A stretch of 64,000 nt of DNA, from the NCBI GenBank assembly GCA_035578905.1, contig JAQJVL010000543.1, positions 124,001-188,000 of the forward strand. The letters are read 5' to 3'. Below are positions 11,612 to 21,030 of the stretch, piece after piece. Source of the DNA: Stictocephala bisonia. Lineage: Eukaryota > Arthropoda > Insecta > Hemiptera > Membracidae. A program made the translations under genes and the position numbers. The stretch's first letter is position 1, and each line of letters begins with the position of its first letter. Below the pieces are notes generated by a model that made no database searches, was not told where the DNA came from, and saw only the letters and a program-made list of their open reading frames with translations.

Positions 11612-13154
11612 CAGGATGTTTGGCACTTAGTGTTTAAAATTTTACTGGGTTATTGTACATAGAATTTGGAGTAAAATAACGGTTTTAGAAATGTTTTATT
11701 CTAATTCCTCTTTAAATAGCGATTTTTTAAAGGTTTTTTTACAAAATTAGTGACTTGTGACTAATAAAGTCAGTTTTCCCATAGTAATTGAAATAAAACA
11801 CTAAAGCTTTTGATATATTCTTAAAAAGCGTTAAATTTCCATCAGAATAAACTGTTTTTAGTAAAGATTGATTGACTTTTATTGTGGTTTAAGGTGCATG
11901 AAAGTACAACATTTTTAAGTTTTACAAATTCACATCAAACTTTAAGAGGACTTTTAACTACCAAAAAGTGAACGTGAAAGCTGTTAAACTATCTTAAAAA
12001 GTTCCCTAATAAATCCTCTTTTGTTTGGTAAATTGGACTTTAAGAATCCTATCCTTGGCTGACATAGTTTGATGTTTTTTTTTAACTGAAAGCACGGGTT
12101 TCAATAAATTATTTTTCAGTCTTGTGATTGTGTCAGCTGTCGTTATTATGATTCACTAAAATCATGTGATTCAATAAAAGACAATAACACTTTTACATTA
12201 ATAATAACATGTTTATTTACAAGACCAATAACTTTTCCAAACATTATTGAATGGCAATATTAACAAATGTCGTTAAATATCACCTTGGAAGTGGCATCCT
12301 TATTTCCTTAAGCACGTTCTAGCTCTTTTTCTCATTGCTCATACGGTAACTTTGAAAAAGAGTTTCTGTCAAACTATTACTGCTCCTGCCTCAATCTTGA
12401 TTCTAAGATCTTCTTCGTTATCAACCGAATCCTTCAAAGTTACTGTTCGAGCAATAAGAAAAAGAGCTAGAACGTGCTTAAGGAAGTAAGGAGGCTACTT
12501 CCATGGTGATATTTAAAGACATTTGTTAATATTGTTAAAATAAACATATTATTACTAATGTAAAATTGTTATTGTCTTTTATTGAATCACATGATTTTAG
12601 TGAACCATAAAAATCATAGCTGATACAATCACAAGACTGTAAAATAATTTATTGAAACTCGTGCTTTCATTTACAAATATGTCAAGCTATGTCAGCCAAC
12701 GAAATATGTCCTTAAAGTACAATGTACCAAACAAAAGAGGATTAATTAAGGAAGTTTGTAAGATAGTATAATATCCTTCACAGTCACATTTTGATAATGA
12801 AAAGTCCTCTTACAGTTAGTAGTGAATTTACAAAACTTACAAATTTTGTATTTTCATGCACCTTAAACCACAATAACAGACAACCAATCTTAACTAAAAC
12901 AATTAATTCTGATGGAAATTTAACGTTCTTTATGAATATATCACACTTTTTAGTATTTAATTTAGATTAGTATAGGAAAAACTCATTAGTCAAATTTATT
13001 ATTAGAAACTTTATTAGTCAAGTCACTAATTTTATAAAAAACATTTAAAAATTTGCTATTTAAAGAGGAATTAGAGTAAAATTTTACTGTTTTACTCCAA
13101 ATATCATGTACAATAACCCAGTTAAATTTTAAAAACTAAGTGCCAATCACCCTG
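11612..13154. mobile_element. Large foldback transposable element, 1,543 bp, with TA flanks
   Basis: Almost the whole element is one inverted repeat with arms of roughly 700 bp. Left end TACAGGATGTTTGGCACTTA; right end complement TACAGGGTGATTGGCACTTA. Inner matches include ACATTTGT.TTAAATATCACC on the left against GGTGATATTTAAAGACATTTGT, and AAGCACGTTCTAGCTC against GAGCTAGAACGTGCTTA. A spacer of under 100 bp remains at about 12,360-12,430. Flanking TA (11,610-11,611; 13,155-13,156) suggests Tc1/mariner-style mobilisation. No transposase ORF is present. Inside a transcribed intron it would form a very long RNA hairpin. Confidence 0.85.
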
Positions 13155-13357
13155 TATTAAAAGTTTCTAATTGATAGCTATTACTCATTAGGAAGTACTG
13201 AGTACAAAGTACACTTTGACTGGAGCCTCTAGTCAAAATTAAACAAGAGTTAATTACTATAGTTGTAATGATATGCGTTTTTAATTAATTACTTTATTAC
13301 TGTGAATTAATTAGGAAATAGAATACAAATTATTGTTTTTTGATGAAATCAACTTAC

Positions 13358-13501
13358 AGTTAGTTGTTGCAGTGGGTATTTGTTTCTTTGACCTTGTTGC
13401 TGTTGTTGAGGTCTGCGGAAGTCCTGTTGTTGAGGCTGTTGGGGTCGGGAGCGCACCACAACTTGAGGTGTTGGGGAAGGTGCCGGCCTGTACTGTTGGA
13501 C
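13358..13501 (-). CDS. CPAP1-like chitin-binding protein, coding exon 3 (residues 114-161)
   Basis: This 144-nt exon is preceded by acceptor TTGGTTTCAG and followed by donor ACT/GTAAGT, phase 0 at both ends. It encodes 48 residues very rich in Gln and Pro: SPTPQVVVRSRPQQPQQQ, then a second poly-Gln stretch. It resembles the previous exon (SPTPQ, a V.RS word, then QQPQQ), which suggests exon duplication. It is frame-neutral, so it could be a cassette exon. The linker probably separates the N-terminus from the chitin-binding domain. A long ORF in another frame across this exon and its flanks does not fit the gene. Confidence 0.82.
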
Positions 13502-13789
13502 CTGAAACCAACCACATTGTGAAAGTTAAATCAAAGTTTACTGTTATTTGTTTGCCATTAAGCTGTTGACTGTACAGATATAGTACGTATGGGTTATGAA
13601 TCAATGTAGTGAATATTATACTATTGAAAAACATTAAAAAAACCCATATTTAGTTTGACAATAAAGGTAAAGTTAAGATAGTAGTATGGCTTATGGTGGA
13701 AGTTAGTTTTCTATGGTGACAAGGTCCGGATGTAGTCTAGGGCAGATATCAGGTTTGTCAATTACCTAAATATCCATTATCCATTTCTA

Positions 13790-14155
13790 TGATGCCGATC
13801 GTAGAGATATGGGCGAATATGAGGGATGAATGAGAGTAGATGAATGAGTGTAGTCATTGTTACTATCTGAGTTCGATTTAGCTCAGAAAAGACTATATAT
13901 TAATAGCCCAATAGCCAGGGAAACTATGGGACCTACAGCTACGTGGAATCTAAACCACGTAGTGTTGGTCTGATTTTCAGCTAACTGACAAGTCTGACAC
14001 TCAATTATCTTTCTTACAAAATATCTGAACCTTGACTACCATCCAACATGGACACCCCAGAATTCTCTAGTAGTGTATACGTCGATGGCAACCATTGAGC
14101 GGATGCCGTGTTGGTATTAAGAGGATCAAGCATGGAACCTATCACCTACAATCTT
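13790..14155 (-). mobile_element. Type A SINE, near full length
   Basis: On plus it opens with GATGCCGATCGTAGAGATAT GGGCGAATATGAG (the SINE 3' tail in reverse). It continues through AATAGCCCAATAGCCAGG, ACCACGTAGTGTTGGTCTGA, CTCTAGTAGTGTATACGTCG and GGTATTAAGAGGATC. The extreme head is missing. Confidence 0.7.
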
Positions 14156-14164
14156 CCAAACACA

Positions 14165-14345
14165 TATCAGATCAATACTATGTGGTTTGCATTCCATGTT
14201 GTGGAGGTCCCTTACTTGCCCTGGCTGTTGGGCTAATATTAAATGGCCCTTTCTGAGTATAAGTTGAAGTCAGTTAGTTATCAGACTACAGGTCATTCAC
14301 ATTGATTCCACATTCATAGAATCATTCATATTCACCTTAAAATAT
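14165..14345 (+). mobile_element. Type A SINE, 3' part
   Basis: It begins within the B-box-like region (CAGATCAATACTATGTGGTT) and runs through TTGCCCTGGCTGTTGGGCTA and the shared 3' tail. It is in opposite orientation to, and only 10 bp from, the copy at 13,790, making a head-to-head pair. Confidence 0.6.
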
Positions 14346-14479
14346 GCATAAACTGGTTGGTGTCTCAAATCTGATTAATGGGGACTCTAAAATATCCTTT
14401 ACTTTACTTTAAATACTACTTCAGTATTATTTAATTATTCTTTAGACACTCATTGTGAAGACAGAGGGAATATGGACTT

Positions 14480-14550
14480 CAAATAAATAATGTCCAAATG
14501 ACAAACGAACAGACAGTGGTTATCAGCTGATCCCTTTCAAAAGTAGTCAT
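14480..14550 (-). mobile_element. Type B SINE body fragment
   Basis: The reverse complement contains GGGATCAGCTGATAACCACT GTCTGTTCGTTTGTCATTTG, the body module otherwise found in the type B SINE at 41,518-41,772. Confidence 0.55.
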
Positions 14551-14884
14551 GCCTTTAAATAATACAAGTCAAATAAAAGTTGTTTATTACCAGAACAATA
14601 CAATATAGTGTAAAATATACTTGATTGCATAGGCATCATCAACTTATCCTAGGACTATAAATTAAAGTTATCTCAAAAAACAATAAACATAACCTAATAT
14701 CTATATTATTTGGGAAGACTCAATTATAAACACATTACTGTTTAGCAATACAATAATATGTGATCTAACTTACATCACATAAGATAATAAATTATCAATA
14801 ATTACTATTAAAAATAAAATAACTAAACAAATTAAATAAACACTAACCATAATAATTATAGTATCCTAATATACCTAACCCTCT

Positions 14885-15180
14885 ATACAGGTGTCCTCGA
14901 ACTCTCTGAGGATCTTTTTAGGTATTGATTGTGGGTCAAAAACAAGACGTAATATCGTATTTAAAAATTCCAGATCACCTCTGGTACCCATATAGCCGCC
15001 ATTTTTTACTTTGTACAAATTATTTTTTAATTCTAAAACTATTTAACCTATACAATTCAAATTTAGTATACACTTTAATAAAACCATTTTCTTACTGAAA
15101 TAACAAATATAAAAAAAACTGTTTTAATTATTTTAAAAATGGCGGCACTTTCAAATTGTTGATCCTTAATAACTTTTGAA
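14885..15180. mobile_element. Possible MITE remnant with TACAGGTGTCC terminus
   Basis: TATACAGGTGTCCTCGAACT resembles the TACA(C/G)GG(T/A)TGTCC-type termini of the foldbacks at 11.6 and 54.1 kb. The segment runs to AAAATGGCGGC, a word also found near 6,006. The opposite terminus is not identified, so this is tentative. Confidence 0.3.
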
Positions 15181-15476
15181 AGGTTAGGAATACAACAATT
15201 CACAAGAATACTTTTTTGCTAATTTCATTTGCAATCCAAAAAAGTAACATTGTATGACAATTATTTTGAAAACCATAATTTCAAAGTTGTACGTTATTTG
15301 ATTTGGTAATATTTTTAGTACTACCTTAACTTCTAATGGTGTATAATGGGGTATTTTTTTGACTTTTTTCTCTACGTCCATTAGTATTGTGCACTTTATA
15401 TTCAGATCGGCTTGTTCATGATTATCAATATAACAGTAATAGAACATTATTAACAGTCTTATAACAGTAGACTAGA

Positions 15477-15832
15477 GTCGGCACTGGTGGCGTAGGGGAT
15501 AGGCTATAAGTTCAGTCCTCTTAATACCCAGATAGCTTTCACTGTATAGTTGCCATTAATGTGGGCACTCCTAAAGAAGTCTGGGGTGTACTTGTCGGAT
15601 AGTAGTCAGGGTCTAGATGTTGTGTAGGGAAGAGAACTGAGTGTCAGGCTTGTCAGTTAGCTGAAAATCAGATCAACACCATGTGGTTCGGATTCCACGT
15701 AAAACTGTAGGTCCCTTGATTGCCCTGGCTGTTGGACTATTAGTAAATGGCTCTTTCAAAGGAACAGTTGACATAAGTCAGTAAGAAAGACTACACTCAG
15801 TCATCTAGCCTCATCACTCTCATATTCGCTCA
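15477..15832 (+). mobile_element. Type A SINE, reference full-length copy
   Basis: It starts GTCGGCACTGGTGGCGTAGG, with a tRNA-like A-box (TGGCGNAGNGG in other copies). It continues GTTCAGTCCTCTTAATACC, ACTCCTAAAGAAGTCTGGGG, GGATGTTGTGTAGGGAAGAG, then TGTGGTTCGGATTCCACGTA (B-box-like), TTGCCCTGGCTGTTGGACTA, and a tail ending CTCATATTCGCTC. Length is about 355 bp. No coding capacity. Pol III origin is inferred from the boxes. At least ten related copies lie in this window. Confidence 0.65.
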
Positions 15833-15899
15833 AAGGCTCGTCATCTGGATATCCTAAGACCTACAATCAGTGATCAGTTTCAGGACCTCTGGGACTAGG

Positions 15900-16590
15900 G
15901 TTTGAAAATATTTTCAACATATCGATATATTAAAAACCAAATACTGATATAGCGATAATATCGAAAGAAAAGTATCGATGTATCGGGTAACCGATATATC
16001 GAATTTTAAATAATTTATCTGTTTAAGATTATGCACTAACATTTATGTCATTAACAAAAATATACTCATGTTTTGATGTTACTATTTAGAATAGCCTATT
16101 GAATGTAAAAATTGAATATATTTATTTACACGAAACGATTTGTGGTCTGTGGGATTGAATGAAAAAAGTTGAAAATAAGAATAATAATAATTATGCCTGG
16201 AATTATTATGTTTACACATTTGTAAGCCGACTGCCTCTAGGTATCTTAGAGTCAGCGTTGCCAACTCACACACAGCTTCATTTACCCGTTCCACCCACTA
16301 GTCTACAATAAACTATGTTTTAGTTCGTTAACCTCACGTAAAAAAACTGAATAAAGTTACTTCGTTATTTCAATGTATGTTTCATACGCATAAGAGGTAA
16401 TTTACATGTGTTTTTTTTCTTCAAATCGAATGATTTTTAGGAGAGAGAATAATGTCAATATTTAGTGATATGATATATCGGACCAAAATATCGATATGGC
16501 CGATACTATCGGAAGAAAAGAATCGATACTAATTATCGATATATCGAAACATAATTATCGATATTTCCGATATATCGTTGCCATCCCCCT
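15900..16590. mobile_element. CGATAT-rich TIR element, copy 1
   Basis: Both ends are dense in ATATCGATATATCGATA words. The right end reads CGATATATCGTTGCCATCCC, matching the terminus of the second copy at 22,279-23,041. The interior (ATTATGCACTAACATTTATG TCATTAAC...) aligns with that copy. No transposase is present. GGATGGCAACGAT termini are common in hAT-type non-autonomous elements; that class is an inference. The left terminus is degraded. Confidence 0.65.
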
Positions 16591-19060
16591 ATCTAGGACC
16601 GTTGTCAACGGTTACGTGCGACATTGGCCTACTAATCCGTCATTGGTCTGAAGTGATCTGACAACCAGTTCATTTGAATCATTAGCGCTTATCAAAAAAG
16701 TAAGTGTTTGAGGATGCTCTAGAACTAGTTAACCACTGGCCGGCTACTCTCGCACGACTCTGGTCACACAAGTGACTCGGCGAGTCCTTGGGCGAGGTGA
16801 AGGAGCCGGGTGAGGTAACCGAGGCGAGTTCTCAGAGAAAGTGGTACAGAAAGCGAGAGGCTGTCGTCGACAGAGGGCGTGTCGCGTGTCCTACTCGCGT
16901 GCCTTCTTGAAAAAGAAAATAAATAATGTGGTCTAACTTATTTTGCAAGCCCATTTTGGTGGAGTTATTGAAGAAACAGCTTCTGAGTTTTTCTTGAGGA
17001 TAATTTATTTAACTATATCAACGTTTGTAGAACGCTAGATCAACATTATTCTGTAAATGGATACGATGGTTTAAGAAAAGCATTTCTTTGGTACGATACA
17101 GCTAAGCCATGTCATATTTGGCGAGGGAAACGAATTTGGATGGTTTTGTTTTTAGTATTCCAATGGTTGTTGTGTAACTCTTCATTATCTGACACATTTC
17201 ATCAATTCAAACGGATATTAATGAGGTATATTCAACTCAGGTTATAACTGTTTTGTTATAGTTTTGCAATATTTAGATTTTGGTTGAGCCTAAGATTCAA
17301 ATGAATCCTCTTAAAATGACGTGTACTGACTGGATTTAATTATTTTTATGTAATAGTACAAGAGCATAGGATAATCTAGCTTCCTTTTAAATATATTTGT
17401 TAAAAAGTAACACACTCTCTCTTATTCAAACCAAAATAGAGTATGTTCAATATTGTTAACTATGACATTTAGATTTGTATGTGATCACAGACATGTGTAA
17501 GAAGAAGTAAACACTGATTTGATGTAATTTTGCATTTGTGTTAATAGAGAAAATCATTAAAAGTTTTAGAGTTAAAAGTCATTTAAAACACCATAAATTT
17601 TACTTTAAATTTAAATGAATAATTCATCCACCAAACAACGCTTCAATGATTAGTATCAGGAAATCAGAAACAATGAAAAGAGTGCGAAGTATCAGGATAA
17701 CAGAAACAATGAAGTCCATCACAGGATAACAGAATATAGTGTCTAGAGTCTAGACGATGAGATTGGCGATTCATCTTTCAATCAGCTGACTTGATTGTTG
17801 TGGCAGAGATGTAGAAATGATACAATAGGACCTGATGGGGTTATTGTTGCCGCATCCTTGACACTGGCATTGGTCATCCAACCTTGATTACCGCCGCAGG
17901 ACTACATCTGTCATTAGCCCATGGATGACTCATCACAGAACACACTCATTGTCGTCTGCGCTTGGGTCTATTGTTGCTCTCCTGTGTTTTGTTGAGGTGG
18001 ATCCGAAATCAAACGCCAACAAAGAGGCTTCATTTTAGTGAGTCAAAATAAATGAATTTACATATCTTTGCAAGACTGAAATATTTACGCACTTTTTTTG
18101 GATTTGAGTCCCGAGGTAATTACTATAATATTTGGCTACTTATCTTCCAATTAAAGTACTAAAGAATTATTCCTTTGTGACTCTCTCTGGTCTGAAAATG
18201 GTGAACTGGTTTATCAAAATCGATCTTCATAATATTTGTACCTTCTTTGTGCTTGTATTATAATGACTTTTCTTTTTGTAACGTCACTTGTACGTAACAA
18301 TAAACATTTTATTATACATCTCTAAGCCCCAAAACTGGTTTGCATGGACAAGTTTTGATTACTTTTGGCAAATAAGGCATATAACTTATATGCCAAACTT
18401 ATAAGGCATATAAGAAATATATCTCGTTGCCTTTCAAAGTCAGCTACCAAATTAAAAAAGGAGAGGGAATGACATATCAAAAATCAGATCGATAGGTAAA
18501 ATGTACAGTAAAAAGTACTTGTGTCTTAGAGTTTAAATACTGATCTCCCGTCACAGAACTAACTCCAGGTTTCGTGACCAATCAACACCTGCCTATCGCT
18601 TCAATGAGGGCTGGCCAATCCTTCCTGAACTACGTGACTCATACGGTAGTTTGAATTTCAACCCAGCAATCACATGATTGATCTTCTGTCATTTTCCACT
18701 AACATTTTCAGAAGTTGCATCTACCCAAACCCATACGAAAGCGACTCACCAAAGTCCATTCCTTACAATCATCTGGTTGATGATGATGTTCGTGTCTGCA
18801 GCTGTACGAATGACGATTTTGCTAGCTGAATTGCAACTTATGTAATCTCCCATCTACGCCAACTGGCAACCAATTTGACGAGTAAGAATCATATACTCTA
18901 CAATAAAAAAATTAAAATAAATGAATACAAGTTTATACCTGTACAAAAACTTCACTCGCCAGTTTACACACTTTGTTCAACGAGTAAAATACCGACTATT
19001 GGCTCAGTTGGAGAATCAATCCATGAACCTCACCCTTTGTAGTCTTAAAAGCCTTGACCC
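16591..19060. other. Intronic sequence, no recognised feature
   Basis: The segment 16,600-16,920 is GC-richer with several CpG (for example GGCGAGTCCTTGGGCGAGG) and could be a regulatory patch or an old element. The remainder is AT-rich. No ORF of note, no known repeat and no splice-consistent exon was found. Confidence 0.3.
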
Positions 19061-19069
19061 TTAGCCAGT

Positions 19070-19285
19070 GGCCTTACCGGAGGCTTCCGACGTTATCGCA
19101 AGATAACGGAGTCAAGCAACATCGAGAGAGATTGTCCCTTGGTTGGATGACCGTCTGAGCGATCCCGTCCTTGAACGCAGCCCGCCTGCCCGGTCACTGG
19201 TGGCCGCTTGTCCCCAGGTTAAGTGTTAGAGAGGGCTTCTTAGCCCTAACCGCCTGGTAAAACAAGACGATCTTTAACATTTTTT
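19070..19285 (+). mobile_element. 5S-rRNA-like SINE (SINE3 type)
   Basis: The segment AGTCAAGCAACATCGAGAGA ... CCCTTGGTTGGATGACCGTC TGAG parallels the conserved internal promoter half of 5S rRNA (AGTTAAGCAGCGTCGG ... CTTGGATGGGTGACCGCCTG). Divergence is too high for a functional 5S gene. It then continues into a non-5S body (CGCAGCCCGCCTGCCCGGTC) and a 3' part (GTGTTAGAGAGGGCTTCTTA GCCCTAACCGCCTGG). A truncated relative lies at 3,851-3,917. SINE3 elements are known to use 5S-derived heads. Confidence 0.65.
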
Positions 19286-19289
19286 TAAC

Positions 19290-20680
19290 TTTTAAGCCTT
19301 AGTATCTGAGCTGTCCAGTTGATAAATGAAAATTGGTATTATCTAAACCACTTTTGATCTCTGGTTCTACACACTTGTTGTTTTTTCCTTGTAATATCCA
19401 ATATATCCATCCTTAAGCTATTTTTTTGTATCGTAATAACTTTTTGTTTGCAAGATAATCATAAAAGATTCTATGAAAGCTACCCATTGAATCCTGACTT
19501 GACAATAATGTTTTTGGAGAAATAATTTGAATATGAATAACAAGAAATTGAACTCATGTGTGGGCCTAAACAGATCAAATCGATCTCCATATCCTACATT
19601 CTAGTTGATATGTTATAAACTTGCGAAGTATAATTACAAAAAGTGCCAAGTTTTACGGAGTTTATACTGTAGTTGAAATGGAGACAACCCAAAATCAAAA
19701 CTGTGAAAGAAGTCAAAAGACAAACGTTAGATAAGTTGTTACACCAATAGGCCTACATGTCTGGCATATAGACTGCCTTGCAACCTAGATCGAGATAAAT
19801 TGCCGTTCTAAGAATCACTTAGAGCTACATAACAAGGTAAAGTGATTGGGGTTAACAACCTGTTTTCTGCTCCTTAGACGGATCGCGGCGCGCCTACACC
19901 GGTTACCGGTCAGTCCAACAGCCGACTTCCGTAGTCTCGTGACGCAACGGTCTGGAACAGCTGATTGCATCTGCCTGCTATTAATATCTAGGTCAATCGA
20001 CTTCCGGTGATTAAGTGAGGTGTTACGTGACTGTTTTATAACTTTTTAGGTTAGAAGCCCTGAGGACGTAGATCGAGAGAGACTTTACGTCAAACAGTCA
20101 TGGTAGAAGCAAAAGAGTTATATATAAATCAAGCTAAAATGGCCTTACCAAGAAAAAAATGCTCGTAAATAAAAATATTAGTATATGAATTAGAAAAAGA
20201 TTTATTAAAGCCTATTTGTCTCTCGGGTGTAGCATTGTGTAAGACGGACGGTCGGAAAAGACTGGACGCGTTCGTAACCTGGTGCTATTGAAAAATGTTG
20301 AACATTAGTTAGGATGAGAGAGTCACAAATGAGGTTGTTTTTAGAAGAGATGTAGTGGAAAGATCACTATGGAAGAGCATCCAGAAAAAGCGAAACAAGC
20401 TAATAATACAAAGAAATTACATTATAAAAGGTCAAATAGAAAATCTCATTGAAGTGAAAAACTCTGAGAAAGACCAAAGCTAAAGTATACCGTAAAGCCT
20501 TAAATCGTAAGATATACGGGGTGCCTTTCATAAGTAGATCTCAAAAGGAAGGCAGAAAAGAGACTGACGTCGAGCTTGAAAACACTAATATGAGAAGTAG
20601 CCGATAGATCGTGCGAAGCGTCTTTTCTTTAAAGTCAGTGTGTCTAAGAGAGTCATCAACATCGACCAAGTTTTGAAGGT
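19290..20680. other. Intronic sequence, no recognised feature
   Basis: Mixed composition with a GC-richer patch at 19,850-20,000. No coding, RNA or repeat signature was recognised. Confidence 0.3.
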
Positions 20681-20830
20681 CCAACATCCAATCAGAGTCA
20701 AGTATGAAAGGGATCAGCTGATAAACACATGTTGTTAATTTGTCACTGGGATATTAATTAAACATGTCCTAAGGAATAGTCGTCATTAGTTTGTAACTCT
20801 CATCCACACTCATCACTCCACATTCGTGGT
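20680..20830 (+). mobile_element. Type B SINE, body and shared 3' tail
   Basis: CAATCAGAGTCAAG...GGGATCAGCTGATAAACACA is followed by GTCACTGGGATATTAATTAA, CTAAGGAATAGTCG and CTCATCCACACTCATCACTC. This is collinear with the complement of 41,518-41,740. The tRNA-like head is missing. Confidence 0.55.
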
Positions 20831-20898
20831 TACATGAAGATCGTCATCATAAACAAACAGGCCTACTTAAGTAAACGTCAAAGAAGTAACAGTCCTAC

Positions 20899-21030
20899 CT
20901 GTTGGGGTTGTTGGGAGCGATGCACCAGGGTTTGTGGAGTTGGGGAGACAGTGTTGCGATCGATCTCGCCGGACTCATCCTCGATGGGTGTCACTGTGCG
21001 GAACCCCTGGGGGGAGGAACCCAGCAGCCC
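20899..21030 (-). CDS. CPAP1-like chitin-binding protein, coding exon 2 (residues 70-113)
   Basis: This 132-nt exon lies between acceptor TTGGTTCCAG and donor CAG/GTAGGA and is phase 0 at both ends, so skipping it would keep frame. It encodes 44 residues of low-complexity arm: an acidic middle (PIEDESGEID) followed by SPTPQ and a Gln-rich end, QQPQQ. The SPTPQ...QQPQQ layout recurs in the next exon. No domain is present. The exon call rests on matched splice sites, frame continuity with both neighbours and composition like the rest of the protein. In other frames and on the other strand this stretch also has short open runs, which I read as chance. Confidence 0.8.

Larger units (their letters stand above)
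9706..13357 (-). other. Intron between coding exons 3 and 4
   Basis: A 3,652-bp intron with donor GTAAGT at 13,357 and acceptor AG at 9,707-9,706. It holds a small hAT-like element (10,101-10,435) and a 1.5 kb foldback (11,612-13,154). The remainder, 10,441-11,611, is AT-rich with nothing recognised. Confidence 0.8.
13502..20898 (-). other. Intron between coding exons 2 and 3
   Basis: A 7,397-bp intron with donor GTAGGA at 20,898 and acceptor AG at 13,503-13,502. It contains several SINE copies in both orientations, a CGATAT-rich element, the 5S-like SINE and one higher-GC unique patch at 16,600-16,920. Stretches 16,920-19,060 and 19,290-20,680 hold nothing I recognise. Confidence 0.75.

Noticed and set aside
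13311..13634. 107-residue minus open frame across coding exon 3
   Set aside because: Wrong frame relative to the phase-matched gene and extends through both splice sites.
19070..19285. Functional 5S rRNA gene
   Set aside because: Only the internal promoter-like half matches, with many substitutions, and it is fused to an unrelated body.
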